The notes: a model not told the origin generated them from the letters alone. A stretch of 52,500 nt of DNA from Clostridiaceae bacterium Marseille-Q4143 (GCA_018228645.1 CP073693.1:2187416-2239915); one strand, 5' to 3'; positions 40,817 through 48,756 are shown, counted from the stretch's first letter. A program made the numbers and translations.

Positions 40817-42190
40817 GTGGCAAAAAGTAATTATAGACCGCTCACGTATTATAGCACAGTAAGAAGTCTGGAACTGGTTTTTTATGATGAACAGTTGCCA
40901 TTAGGTTATTTGCGTTTAAAAGAAGCGATACAGGCAGTAGACAAAAAGGAAATGTATATTTTAGCTATAAAACATTACAAAGATGAAGGTGTCAGTCATG
41001 AGATGAATAAAGAAGTTAAGGAAAAAGATCATTACATGGTCATAGTCAGAATGTGTAATGGAAAAACGACACACGTTAACACATTGCTCACGATGTTAAA
41101 AATTGATTTTCGTCCGGCGACCGATCAAACATTGTGGGAAAACGGAGGTTGTCGGACTATAAGCAATTTTTCTGAGAGAGCAATGTATCTAATTCATGAA
41201 ACAGATCAAGCAATAAGAGATCATAAGCCACCTTACAGTATTGATGAAATAGTTTCTAATTTGTCAGTTGATGAAATAAAGCAGGTCATGGAAGGTTATG
41301 TTCGTTTTAGCAAGAAAAAGGTTGACAATGAAACAATGGCAGAATTAGATCAATATGCTTACAAGTTAGGTTATGAGTTAGGAAATTTTGAGAGTTGGTA
41401 TAGTGGTTTGGATTTTGTTATCAGAAGAAATGCAGGTATGAAAACGGTCAAGGAATCGTATTATCGAGGAGTTGAAGAACGTGCAAAAAAAGGCGAAGAG
41501 ATAAACAGGCTGTGTGTTTTTATCAAAGGTGTCGGAAATTCTGGCAAAACATATTCGGCAATACATTCATTCGAGAATAGTGAGAAATTAATCATAGACG
41601 GTGGCGGAACAGGCAAATATGACAGATTAACAGTATCTACAGATGTAGTTATAGTAGATGATCAATGTTCTAATTATTTGTTGAACATGGCAGATAATAA
41701 AATATGTCAAGTGTATAGAAGAGGTTCTAACAATCCTTACTGGTGCGGAAGGTATTTTATTATAACAAGCAATTATGATTTCAAAGATTGGGCAGAAATG
41801 TGCGGTATCTCTAAGGAAATTTTTTTGAATGGTGTAAAAATTATAAATCCGCAGTTCACTGCTCTCTTATCACGTTTTTATACTTGTCATATAGAAAATG
41901 GACAAATAGTTGTTGATACATATTCAGACAGAGGTTCAGACAGTTTCCAAAAGGCAAAATTAGAAATGTTTTTAGAGTTTCGGGACAAATACAATGCAAT
42001 TCTATCGCAATATAAGAAAGGCAAAAGTGTTGATTATAGTGTTCTGTTTAAAAAGTCAGAAGAAGTCGAAGAAACAGAGTTGGAATGGGAAGAAGAAACA
42101 GAATGCGAAGAATTCTACAGTCAGACAGAATTTGATTATGAGAACGGAATGCAAGCGTTAGAAAATTATTATGAAAATGAAAAAAAATGA
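40817..42190 (+). CDS. Replication initiator with SF3-type helicase motifs
   Basis: About 457 residues from a GTG at 40817, which follows AGGGG; the frame is open to 40658 but that part overlaps the iteron region. The N-terminal domain resembles Rep_2-type rolling-circle initiators ('AMYLIHETDQAIRDHKPPYS'), although the expected HxH pair appears as 'DHYMVIV' with one histidine. The C-terminal domain has Walker A 'GVGNSGKT' (about 238-245), Walker B 'VVIVDDQ' and the SF3 motif C 'FIITSN'. An acidic tail ends the protein. It would open and unwind the origin upstream for rolling-circle replication. Confidence 0.82.
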   Translation: MAKSNYRPLTYYSTVRSLELVFYDEQLPLGYLRLKEAIQAVDKKEMYILAIKHYKDEGVSHEMNKEVKEKDHYMVIVRMCNGKTTHVNTLLTMLKIDFRPATDQTLWENGGCRTISNFSERAMYLIHETDQAIRDHKPPYSIDEIVSNLSVDEIKQVMEGYVRFSKKKVDNETMAELDQYAYKLGYELGNFESWYSGLDFVIRRNAGMKTVKESYYRGVEERAKKGEEINRLCVFIKGVGNSGKTYSAIHSFENSEKLIIDGGGTGKYDRLTVSTDVVIVDDQCSNYLLNMADNKICQVYRRGSNNPYWCGRYFIITSNYDFKDWAEMCGISKEIFLNGVKIINPQFTALLSRFYTCHIENGQIVVDTYSDRGSDSFQKAKLEMFLEFRDKYNAILSQYKKGKSVDYSVLFKKSEEVEETELEWEEETECEEFYSQTEFDYENGMQALENYYENEKK

Positions 42191-42236
42191 AAAAAGTTGT
42201 AAAAAAAAGTACTTTTTTCAGTTATTATGGCAGGTC

Positions 42237-42255
42237 ATCTGTCATATTATATATG
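42237..42255 (+). promoter_or_regulatory. Recurrent prophage motif, copy 3
   Basis: ATCTGTCATATTATATATG lies between the Rep gene and the structural block. It would start the transcript for the ssDNA-binding-like and coat genes. Confidence 0.5.
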
Positions 42256-42305
42256 AAGGGCGAAGCAAACAAGTCTTTCAAATCTTTTCTTTATAAATAT
42301 TGTTC

Positions 42306-42323
42306 GGGGGCGGACATGCCCCC
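42306..42323 (+). promoter_or_regulatory. GC-rich hairpin in the leader of the ssDNA-binding-like gene
   Basis: GGGGGC and GCCCCC enclose a six-base loop, 26 bases before the ATG at 42350. There is no T-run. It stands out in this AT-rich phage and may be a translational operator or packaging signal. Confidence 0.45.
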
Positions 42324-42349
42324 AAAAATTTGAAAGGGGAATTTTAATT

Positions 42350-42619
42350 ATGAAAATTGTTAATAAATCTTTAGAAAGTTTTAAAATCACTGATGTTAAA
42401 AATGGTATTGATAAAAATAACCGTAATTGGTACATGGTCAAATTAGAAAATGCGGATGGAAGAATTAATTTCTTTTGTAATGAGTTCAACTTTGAAAAAA
42501 TCGCAAATAACGTTGGAAAGTCATGTTATCTTATCTTAGAATACACAGACAGTTATAATTCAAGAACAAAAACAAGTTATACATCTATGACAGTGAAGGA
42601 TGTTGAGTTCGTTGACTAA
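42350..42619 (+). CDS. Probable phage ssDNA-binding protein
   Basis: An 89-residue protein with a strong AAAGGGG site. The pattern of short strands and aromatic residues ('NRNWYMVKLENADGRINFFC', 'SCYLILEYTDSY') suits an OB-fold ssDNA-binding protein. Filamentous phages place a small one (gene V) next to the replication gene to coat the exported single strand. Assignment rests mainly on size, strand pattern and position. It overlaps the next gene by 20 bases. Confidence 0.55.
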   Translation: MKIVNKSLESFKITDVKNGIDKNNRNWYMVKLENADGRINFFCNEFNFEKIANNVGKSCYLILEYTDSYNSRTKTSYTSMTVKDVEFVD

Positions 42620-43202
42620 TATTCGTATAGCTTTAGCAGTGTTATGCAGTATGTTGTATCTTTTTCCCCCTATTCCCGTTTCTGCTCAAGAAGCGGAGGG
42701 GGATCTTACCCAATCAATGTATGAGGCGTCAGAATCATACGTTGAATTTGATCCAATTTCGGATGAACAATTCTCCGAGATTGTGTCTAATAATGACGAG
42801 TCCGAGTCCGAACAGGAATCCGCAGTTGTTAATGATGTTAATGATAGTAATGTGGATAATGTTGAAAATGTGGAAGAAGTAGAAAATACAGATAGTACAG
42901 AAAATGCGGATGAAGTAGAAAACAAGGGCACGGAACAAATAGACAATGAAACAGAGACAGATCAAAATGATAATGAGCAGAAAACGGAAACAGACAGTGA
43001 GCAAAAAGAAAATGTAAGTAATGAGCAAGAAAACAAAAACGAGCAGGAACAAGAAAGTTCAAGCAGTGAGCAAGAAGAAACAGTAAACATAGAACAGTTG
43101 TATGAAGTTCAAGTTTATATTTTAGGAATTTTGGTTTTCTTTGTCGTATGTTTTATATTAAGAATGATTTATAAGTTCTTTAATATGTTTTTTCCAATTT
43201 AG
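42600..43202 (+). CDS. Secreted acidic protein with C-terminal membrane anchor
   Basis: A 200-residue protein. A signal peptide covers residues 1-30 ('IALAVLCSMLYLFPPIPVSA'). About 120 residues of low-complexity acidic sequence rich in E, N, S, Q and D follow, with a single membrane helix near 170-190 ('VYILGILVFFVVCFILRMIY'). It lies just before the major coat gene, where phages of this type carry minor coat or attachment genes. The flexible acidic region may extend from the cell or virion surface. Family not recognised. Confidence 0.6.
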   Translation: MLSSLTNIRIALAVLCSMLYLFPPIPVSAQEAEGDLTQSMYEASESYVEFDPISDEQFSEIVSNNDESESEQESAVVNDVNDSNVDNVENVEEVENTDSTENADEVENKGTEQIDNETETDQNDNEQKTETDSEQKENVSNEQENKNEQEQESSSSEQEETVNIEQLYEVQVYILGILVFFVVCFILRMIYKFFNMFFPI

Positions 43203-43263
43203 CTATCAATCCCGCAGTTAGGGTTTTGATATATATAATTTTTAAGAAAGGGGAACAAATACT

Positions 43264-43413
43264 ATGCTTAAAAATGTTATTACAGCAGAAATGATGAGCG
43301 GTGTTATGGATGAAATTCTGGGAGTTATTCCAGTTGCTCTTCCGGTCATGATTGGTTTCATTGCTCTTAGAAAAGGTATTGGTTTTATAACAAGTGCGTT
43401 GAAATCCGCGTAA
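43264..43413 (+). CDS. Major coat protein, pVIII-like
   Basis: A 49-residue peptide with AAAGGGG before the ATG. The plan is that of inovirus coat subunits: a short polar/acidic amphipathic start ('TAEMMSGVMDEI'), a central membrane helix ('LGVIPVALPVMIGFIAL') and a basic C-terminal helix ('RKGIGFITSALKSA') that would face the DNA. No separate signal peptide is evident. A terminator-like hairpin follows, as behind gene VIII in Ff phages, which would allow high coat expression. Confidence 0.82.
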   Translation: MLKNVITAEMMSGVMDEILGVIPVALPVMIGFIALRKGIGFITSALKSA

Positions 43414-43426
43414 GTTCAAAATGTTG

Positions 43427-43459
43427 GGGGTGGTATGGATGCCATCCCCTTTATTTTTT
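43427..43459 (+). terminator. Terminator-like hairpin after the coat gene
   Basis: GGGGTGG pairs with CCATCCCC (one bulge), and TTTATTTTTT follows. It probably only partly ends transcription, lowering expression of the following minor proteins. Confidence 0.65.
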
Positions 43460-43477
43460 CAGAAAGGAGTGATGCTT

Positions 43478-44545
43478 ATGCAACGATTAAAAGCCATTTT
43501 CCAGAAATGGTACAATTACATTTTGTTTATAATATTATTTTTCACGCTATCTATCAACTGTTTTGCGATGGGTGGAATACCAACTACTGAACATTTTCCA
43601 GATGGTTATAAGTACTATATATGTTATGACGATGGTACATGTAAAAATGTTGCGTATTTTAAGACTTTGCCACACGTTTATTTTTTGAAAACAAATGATA
43701 GCTATTTGGAAATAAACATGGAAAATTCTGCTATTGCTACTTTAACGTTTTATTCTGATACTGAACGTGAATATCATTTTTACACAGAAGCATTTCATAG
43801 CAAAAAAGATCGTACTGTAAGCACAGATTATAAACAGCGTATTCAATTTCATAAAAATGCTTTAGTGTATTCTAATTTTACGATCAAGACGCAAAATGAA
43901 GCAGGCAAAACATACAAATTTATTCGCACTGACGATAGTCTAGAAGACAATTATGAGTCAATATCTGAAGGTTATTATGAAGTAGGCAAAGGCGAGTATG
44001 AAGAAGTGAAACAGCCATCTGTTATTGAAGCCATTCTATCAATTCCTACCAAGATCATAGAGTTTTTTCAGTCTATGTTTGAAAAGTTGTTCAATTTGAT
44101 TCAATCTATCGTTGATTTTGTAACGAATTTCTTCATTAATGTTGTCGAGTTTATCAAGTATCTGTTTATTCCCCCAGATGGTTATATGAGCGAACAAATG
44201 AACAAGTTTCTGTCAAATTTTTCATGGGTAGATAGATTGAAACGGTTTGCTTCAGATTTTTTTGACATGATGAATGCAGTTGATGATACGAATCCTCCAT
44301 CTTTAACAATTGATCTTTCAAAAATTAATTCAAAATATTGGAAGGCAGAAGGAACGGTAAACGTTTTGAGTTTAGATTGGTTCTGGAAGTATAAACAGTA
44401 TAGTGATCCTTTGATTTCCGCTTTTTTATGGTTGGCGGTATGTTGGCGGTATTATTGCAAAATTCCAGACATCATTCATGGTGTTGGTTCTAATATGGGA
44501 AGTAGTAGTAATCATTCAGATGGAAAGGGGGACAAAAAGAAATGA
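43478..44545 (+). CDS. Adsorption/minor coat protein, pIII-like
   Basis: A 355-residue protein from the ATG at 43478, eight bases after AAAGGAG; ATG at 43472 is too close. A signal peptide covers residues 1-30 ('WYNYILFIILFFTLSINCFA'). An extracellular region follows with 'YYICYDDGTCKN', hydrophobic amphipathic stretches in the middle (about 185-235), and a C-terminal membrane segment near 318-335 ('LISAFLWLAVCWRYYC'). Secreted, anchored and placed after the coat gene, it fits the pIII role of host attachment and virion release. Primary similarity to known pIII is not evident, so the call rests on architecture. Confidence 0.7.
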   Translation: MQRLKAIFQKWYNYILFIILFFTLSINCFAMGGIPTTEHFPDGYKYYICYDDGTCKNVAYFKTLPHVYFLKTNDSYLEINMENSAIATLTFYSDTEREYHFYTEAFHSKKDRTVSTDYKQRIQFHKNALVYSNFTIKTQNEAGKTYKFIRTDDSLEDNYESISEGYYEVGKGEYEEVKQPSVIEAILSIPTKIIEFFQSMFEKLFNLIQSIVDFVTNFFINVVEFIKYLFIPPDGYMSEQMNKFLSNFSWVDRLKRFASDFFDMMNAVDDTNPPSLTIDLSKINSKYWKAEGTVNVLSLDWFWKYKQYSDPLISAFLWLAVCWRYYCKIPDIIHGVGSNMGSSSNHSDGKGDKKK

Positions 44546-44790
44546 TAGTCGAGTTGTTTGTTGGTAATTTTGTTAATTTAATGACATCCATTTTATCCCC
44601 TTTTGGGTTTGTGTTTTCAGATGATACTTTCAGTTTCTTGAGTACATTAGTTCCGTACTTTCGCGTTTTTCTTTTCATATTGCCGAAAAGCACAATACTT
44701 GGAATATTCAAGTTTATAATTACGATTCAAGTTTTCAGAATTGCTGTTGCTACATTAAAATTGATTGTCGGTTTGTTGCCGTTCTATTAA
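44542..44790 (+). CDS. Small hydrophobic minor coat/assembly protein, pVI-like
   Basis: An 82-residue protein overlapping the pIII-like gene by four bases. Hydrophobic helices run through most of its length ('FRVFLFILPKSTILGIFKFI', 'RIAVATLKLIVGLLPFY'). In filamentous phages a small, very hydrophobic protein (pVI) is encoded between pIII and pI and caps the virion with pIII. Position and character match; sequence similarity was not tested. Confidence 0.65.
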   Translation: MIVELFVGNFVNLMTSILSPFGFVFSDDTFSFLSTLVPYFRVFLFILPKSTILGIFKFIITIQVFRIAVATLKLIVGLLPFY

Positions 44791-44809
44791 TTCATAAGGG
44801 GGTTAAAAA

Positions 44810-45667
44810 ATGGGTGTTTTTGTTATAATATTGAAAGGGTTGTTCAATGTTTTTAAAATTCCGCTTTTCGTTGTAGTTGGTTATTATGCTGTATTCATGT
44901 TTTTGGTGTTATGTCATTATCTGTATTTGCGTTTTGTAAAAAAGGAAAGACACATTTCGGGAAAGATGCCAAAAGTCAAAAAGAGAAATGTGTTATTGAA
45001 ATTATTTTTGGACGCTCCGCACGCTTATGCACGTGATCTATTACATTATGACCCGCAGTTTTTCAAGTATCAAGGAGTGATCGTTTTTTGCGGTAGGCAA
45101 GGTTCGGGAAAATCAATAGCACTGGCAGAATACACAAGAAGAATGAAACAAGAGTATCCGAACGCAAAAATACTTTCAAACTTTGGTTATTTGGGAGCAG
45201 ATGAAGAATTGGATGATTGGACAAAATTAATTAGTTATAAAAACGGGATTAAAGGCGTTATAGTACAGATGGACGAGATGCAGAACTGGTTTTCGTCTAA
45301 TCAATCAAAGAATTTTCCTCCAGAAATGCTGGAGGTTATAACTCAAAATCGTAAAAATAGACGTATCATTTTAGGAACTTCTCAAGTATTTTGTAGACTA
45401 GCAAAACCATTGCGTGAACAATGCACAGAAATTCGTAATTGTTTGACGTTATTCGGGTGTATTACTATTGTGATTAGATACGAACCATTTGTCGATTCAG
45501 AAGGTAATATCGAAAAGCAAAAATTAAGGGGTCTGTACTTTTTTATTCATGATGATGAGTTAAGAAATAGTTATGATACTTACAGAGTAGTCGAATCATT
45601 AAGTAAGAGTGGATTCCAAGAAAACCCACTTATTAAAAGAGAACGTACAATAAACGTGAATGTCTAA
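44810..45667 (+). CDS. Zot/pI-type morphogenesis ATPase
   Basis: A 285-residue protein. An N-terminal membrane segment covers about residues 17-41, and the Zot domain begins near residue 85. It has Walker A 'GRQGSGKS' (95-102), Walker B-like 'VIVQMDEMQNW' and the Zot motif 'TQNRKNRRIILGTSQ'. It would drive filament extrusion through the membrane. In Ff pI the ATPase comes first and the membrane helix later; here the order is reversed. A terminator closes the structural operon seven bases after the stop. Confidence 0.9.
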   Translation: MGVFVIILKGLFNVFKIPLFVVVGYYAVFMFLVLCHYLYLRFVKKERHISGKMPKVKKRNVLLKLFLDAPHAYARDLLHYDPQFFKYQGVIVFCGRQGSGKSIALAEYTRRMKQEYPNAKILSNFGYLGADEELDDWTKLISYKNGIKGVIVQMDEMQNWFSSNQSKNFPPEMLEVITQNRKNRRIILGTSQVFCRLAKPLREQCTEIRNCLTLFGCITIVIRYEPFVDSEGNIEKQKLRGLYFFIHDDELRNSYDTYRVVESLSKSGFQENPLIKRERTINVNV

Positions 45668-45673
45668 AAAAAA

Positions 45674-45717
45674 GAGCTGAAAAGGCTTCCGCACGTCGGA
45701 AACTTTCAGCCTTTTTT
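45674..45717 (+). terminator. Terminator of the prophage structural operon
   Basis: GCTGAAA...TTCCG pairs with CGGAA...TTTCAGC, followed by CTTTTTT. Confidence 0.88.
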
Positions 45718-45762
45718 CATTTTCCGTCAAAATTTTTATATTTAGAAATTCATTTTCCATAA

Positions 45763-45781
45763 ATCTTTCATATTAAAAATA
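45763..45781 (+). promoter_or_regulatory. Recurrent prophage motif, copy 4
   Basis: ATCTTTCATATTAAAAATA lies just before the integrase gene. It is the most divergent copy. Confidence 0.4.
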
Positions 45782-45793
45782 AAAGGGCGAAAT

Positions 45794-47002
45794 ATGAGAG
45801 ATTTAATGCAAGAATTAGAAAAATATGGTATAATAAATAAGTCAGATGTGTTAGAACAGTTAGAAAAAATGAAGACACAAGAACTACTGAATAAACACAC
45901 ATATGAAATATGGGAAAGTAAAGATGGAAAATGGAGAACTTATCTTCCAGACCCCAAAAAAGGAAGGAGACTCATAAAAAAGACAAAACGGGAGAACGTA
46001 GAAAAAGAGATCATTAATTATTACAAGAAAGAAGAACAAGACAAGGTTAAGACATTCAAGGACTGTTATTTACATTGGAGAAGTGTTCATGATGAATTAG
46101 TTTCTGATAATTCTGTATATCGTTATGAAACTGATTACAAGCGTTATTTTGACAAGACAAAATTTGAGAACATGGAAATGACAGACATTAAAGAAGATGA
46201 TATTACTTTATTCATGCTTAACAAGATCAGAGAATTAAAGTTATGTCAGAAAGCCTGTAAAACGCTTTTTTGGTATATCTCAAGTGTTTGTTTGAATGCT
46301 CTTAAAAATAAAGTTATTGTTGAAAATCCCTGTTTGTTCTTATCTGCTAATAAATTTTATCAATACTGTACAGTACATGAACGCAAAAGAGAAAAAGTAT
46401 TAGTCAGTGATTATGAAATGAACATGTTATTTGAGCAGATTTACGATGATTATAACAATCAGCCAGAATACATTCCCACTTATGCTGTACACATGGCAGT
46501 CTTAACAGGAATGCGAGTTGGTGAAATCTCAGCGTTGACATGGGACAGTATTTATGATAATTTTATTTTGATCGAAAAATCAGAAAAGTATAATAGAAAA
46601 ACTAAAGAGTATTATGTCGCAGATACTAAAAACAAGAAGGTAAGAAAATTCCCTCTTACTGACGAAATCAAATCATTACTTGATAAAGTCAAAAGAGTTG
46701 AGATGGAAAACGGCTATTTGACGAAATGGGTTTTTTCTAATGAAGATGGGCGAGTTCATGCCCCCGTCATTTCTTCATGTGTGAAAAATAAATGCCGGCA
46801 GTTAGGAATTGAAGAAAAAGGGATTCATGCTTTTAGAAGAACACTTAATTCAAAAATGCGTTGTAATAATGTTCCTGCTGTTATTGCTTCAGAAATTATG
46901 GGACATACAGAATCCGTAAATGATGAATATTATACATATGACATCACAGATATGAACACGAAAAGAGATATCATTTCACAAATTAATCGTAGAATCTCAT
47001 GA
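45794..47002 (+). CDS. int: Tyrosine-type site-specific integrase
   Basis: A 402-residue phage integrase. An N-terminal arm-binding domain ('WRTYLPDPKKGRRLIKKTKR') and a core-binding domain precede the catalytic domain from about residue 215. Catalytic residues are visible in 'TGMRVGEISALTW' (Arg), 'HAFRRT' (His, Arg) and 'MGHTESVNDEYYTYD' (His/Trp position and the nucleophilic Tyr). A GGGCG/AAAGGG site precedes the ATG. It sits 75 bases from attR, the standard place for an integrase using a tRNA 3' end. Confidence 0.94.
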   Translation: MRDLMQELEKYGIINKSDVLEQLEKMKTQELLNKHTYEIWESKDGKWRTYLPDPKKGRRLIKKTKRENVEKEIINYYKKEEQDKVKTFKDCYLHWRSVHDELVSDNSVYRYETDYKRYFDKTKFENMEMTDIKEDDITLFMLNKIRELKLCQKACKTLFWYISSVCLNALKNKVIVENPCLFLSANKFYQYCTVHERKREKVLVSDYEMNMLFEQIYDDYNNQPEYIPTYAVHMAVLTGMRVGEISALTWDSIYDNFILIEKSEKYNRKTKEYYVADTKNKKVRKFPLTDEIKSLLDKVKRVEMENGYLTKWVFSNEDGRVHAPVISSCVKNKCRQLGIEEKGIHAFRRTLNSKMRCNNVPAVIASEIMGHTESVNDEYYTYDITDMNTKRDIISQINRRIS

Positions 47003-47029
47003 TTACCTTTTTGATTACTTTTTGATTAC
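47001..47029 (+). promoter_or_regulatory. Candidate integrase arm sites, right end
   Basis: GATTAC occurs at 47001, 47013 and 47024; the last two are full TTGATTAC. They mirror the two copies at 37199-37216 and lie about 50 bases from the attR core. Confidence 0.5.
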
Positions 47030-47076
47030 ATCATCAAAAAACGTTGAATTTTCGGGGGATTTCCTCAAAACGGTGA

Positions 47077-47115
47077 GCCGTGAGGTCGCAGGTTCGAATC
47101 CTGTTACCCCGATTT
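47077..47115 (+). repeat. Right attachment repeat (attR core)
   Basis: An exact 39-bp copy of 37115-37153, i.e. the 3' half of tRNA-Pro without the 5' half. It marks the right end of the prophage. Confidence 0.95.
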
Positions 47116-47147
47116 ACCAGGGGCTGCCTGAAGCGGCACACTCTGAA

Positions 47148-47188
47148 GGGGGAGTCCGAAAAATCGGACTCCCCCTTTTTTTTGAGCA
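47148..47188 (+). terminator. Strong terminator, original tRNA-Pro terminator
   Basis: GGGGGAGTCCGA pairs with TCGGACTCCCCC, and eight or more T follow. Before phage integration it would have lain directly behind tRNA-Pro. Confidence 0.92.
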
Positions 47189-47257
47189 GAACTGGTATGT
47201 ATGTTTTATTGTATTCGCAAACACATTACATATACTACGAAGAGGAGCAAGAGACAG

Positions 47258-48538
47258 ATGAAGAAAGTACCATTTGTTACCAAGGATCAGATCGAAGGTA
47301 TTGCAAAAATTTATCCGACACCGTTCCATATTTATGATGAAAAGGGAATCCGCGAAAATGTGAAACGTCTTTATGAAGCATTTTCCTGGAATCCGGGATA
47401 TAAAGAATATTTTGCAGTGAAGGCAACGCCGAATCCATTTCTGATGCAGATTTTAAGTGAATATGGCTGTGGAAGTGACTGCTCTTCCAAGGCAGAGCTG
47501 GTTCTGTCAGAGGCTGTAGGAATTACCGGATCTGATATTATGTTTTCTTCCAATGATACACCGTTGGAGGAGTTCACATACTGTGAGAAACTTGGCGGAA
47601 TCATCAATCTGGATGATATTACACATATTGAGGCAGTGGAAAAATCCGTTGGCTATCTGCCGAAAACCATGAGTTGTCGTTACAATCCAGGCGGATATTT
47701 CAAAATGAGCAACGGCATCATGGACAACCCTGGGGATGCTAAATATGGTATGACCGAGGAACAGATAATCGAGGCTTACAAGATCATGAAATCAAAAGGC
47801 GTTGAAAACTTCGGAATTCATGCATTCCTGGCAAGCAACACCGTAACCAATGAGTATTATCCGATGCTTGCAAAAGTATTATTCGAGCTGGCGGTACGTC
47901 TGAAGAAAGAGACTGGAGCACATATTACGTTCATCAATCTGTCCGGTGGAATCGGTATCCCGTATCAACCGGATCAGGAACCGAATGATATTATGGTCAT
48001 TGGCGAAGGAGTGCGTAAAGTATACGAAGAGGTGCTGGTACCGGCTGGCATGGGTGATGTATCCCTGTGCACAGAGCTTGGAAGATACATGATGGGACCG
48101 TATGGAGGACTGGTGACTCAGGCCATTCATGAGAAACACACCCACAAAGAGTACATTGGTGTGGATGCCTGCGCAGCAAACCTTATGCGTCCGGCTATCT
48201 ATGGCGCTTATCATCATATTACCGTTCTTGGCAAAGAGAATGCGCCTTGTGATCATGTTTACGATGTAACCGGATCTCTCTGTGAAAACTGTGATAAATT
48301 TGCTGTAGATCGCAAACTTCCGAGAATTGACAAAGGTGATTATCTGTTCATTCATGATGCAGGCGCACATGGACATTCTATGGGATATAATTACAACGGC
48401 AAACTGCGTTCAGCGGAACTGCTTTTGAAAGAAGACGGATCTGTACAGCTGATCCGCAGAGCAGAGACACTGAACGATTACTTTGCAACGTTTGACTGTT
48501 TTGAAATTGGAAAAAAACTGAAAGAACTTGTAAAATAA
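47258..48538 (+). CDS. lysA: Diaminopimelate decarboxylase
   Basis: A 426-residue PLP enzyme of the alanine-racemase fold, starting at the ATG at 47258 after GAGGAG. It converts meso-diaminopimelate to lysine. The PLP lysine is Lys55 ('YFAVKATPNP'). The phosphate loop 'SGGIGIPY', 'CTELGRYMMGPYG' and the 'CAANLMRPAIYGAYHH' region are present. The form with 'GHSMGYNYNGKLRSAELLL' near the end is the variant common in Clostridia and slightly divergent from Bacillus LysA. It stands alone between terminators. Confidence 0.9.
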   Translation: MKKVPFVTKDQIEGIAKIYPTPFHIYDEKGIRENVKRLYEAFSWNPGYKEYFAVKATPNPFLMQILSEYGCGSDCSSKAELVLSEAVGITGSDIMFSSNDTPLEEFTYCEKLGGIINLDDITHIEAVEKSVGYLPKTMSCRYNPGGYFKMSNGIMDNPGDAKYGMTEEQIIEAYKIMKSKGVENFGIHAFLASNTVTNEYYPMLAKVLFELAVRLKKETGAHITFINLSGGIGIPYQPDQEPNDIMVIGEGVRKVYEEVLVPAGMGDVSLCTELGRYMMGPYGGLVTQAIHEKHTHKEYIGVDACAANLMRPAIYGAYHHITVLGKENAPCDHVYDVTGSLCENCDKFAVDRKLPRIDKGDYLFIHDAGAHGHSMGYNYNGKLRSAELLLKEDGSVQLIRRAETLNDYFATFDCFEIGKKLKELVK

Positions 48539-48584
48539 TTTCTGTCAAATATAAATGAAAATGTTCTGAAATAATTAAAATATT

Positions 48585-48612
48585 TGCCCTGATTTTTTCA
48601 GGGCATTTTTTT
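48585..48612 (+). terminator. Rho-independent terminator after lysA
   Basis: TGCCCTGA pairs with TCAGGGCA, followed by seven T. Confidence 0.92.
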
Positions 48613-48669
48613 ATCAAAATTATCACAAATAAAGAATCTCATACAAATTAGCACAAATGAAAAATTTGA

Positions 48670-48698
48670 TTGACAGTTCTGGCCTTCCGTGATATAAC
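48670..48698 (+). promoter_or_regulatory. Promoter of copA-csoR
   Basis: TTGACA (48670-48675), a 17-base spacer and TATAAC (48693-48698). Transcription would start near 48705, right at the CsoR operator. Confidence 0.85.
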
Positions 48699-48710
48699 AA
48701 AATCAACAGG

Positions 48711-48727
48711 ACACCCCAGTGGGGTGT
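48711..48727. promoter_or_regulatory. CsoR copper-responsive operator
   Basis: ACACCCCAGTGGGGTGT is a perfect inverted repeat around one base, matching the CCCC-N-GGGG type of CsoR sites. It overlaps the start of the copA transcript, so CsoR without Cu(I) would block it. csoR itself is the last gene of the operon, giving autoregulation. Confidence 0.8.
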
Positions 48728-48756
48728 GTGAGACGAGAGAAAGGATGACATCACGG

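Larger units (their letters stand above)
37115..47115 (+). mobile_element. Integrated filamentous-phage (inovirus-like) prophage with a MobV relaxase
   Basis: About 9.96 kb lies between exact 39-bp repeats, one inside tRNA-Pro and one beside the integrase gene. The DNA is clearly AT-richer than the host. Genes run almost all one way: small proteins, MobV relaxase, repressor, unknowns, replication initiator, ssDNA-binding-like protein, secreted acidic protein, pVIII-like coat peptide, pIII-like protein, hydrophobic protein, Zot ATPase and tyrosine integrase. The morphogenesis block follows the order of filamentous phages. No secretin is present, which fits a Gram-positive host without an outer membrane. 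All the expected modules look intact, so it may be inducible. Confidence 0.88.

Noticed and set aside
40812..40862. Short frame with a good ribosome site beginning at ATG 40812
   Set aside because: Only 16 codons. The same ribosome site serves the GTG start of Rep five bases on; a coupling leader is possible but unsupported.
42686..43062. Minus-strand frames opposite the acidic secreted protein
   Set aside because: Low-complexity shadows of the Glu/Asn-rich coding strand.
47189..47257. Lysine riboswitch before lysA
   Set aside because: The gap between terminator and lysA is under 70 bases, too short for an L-box.
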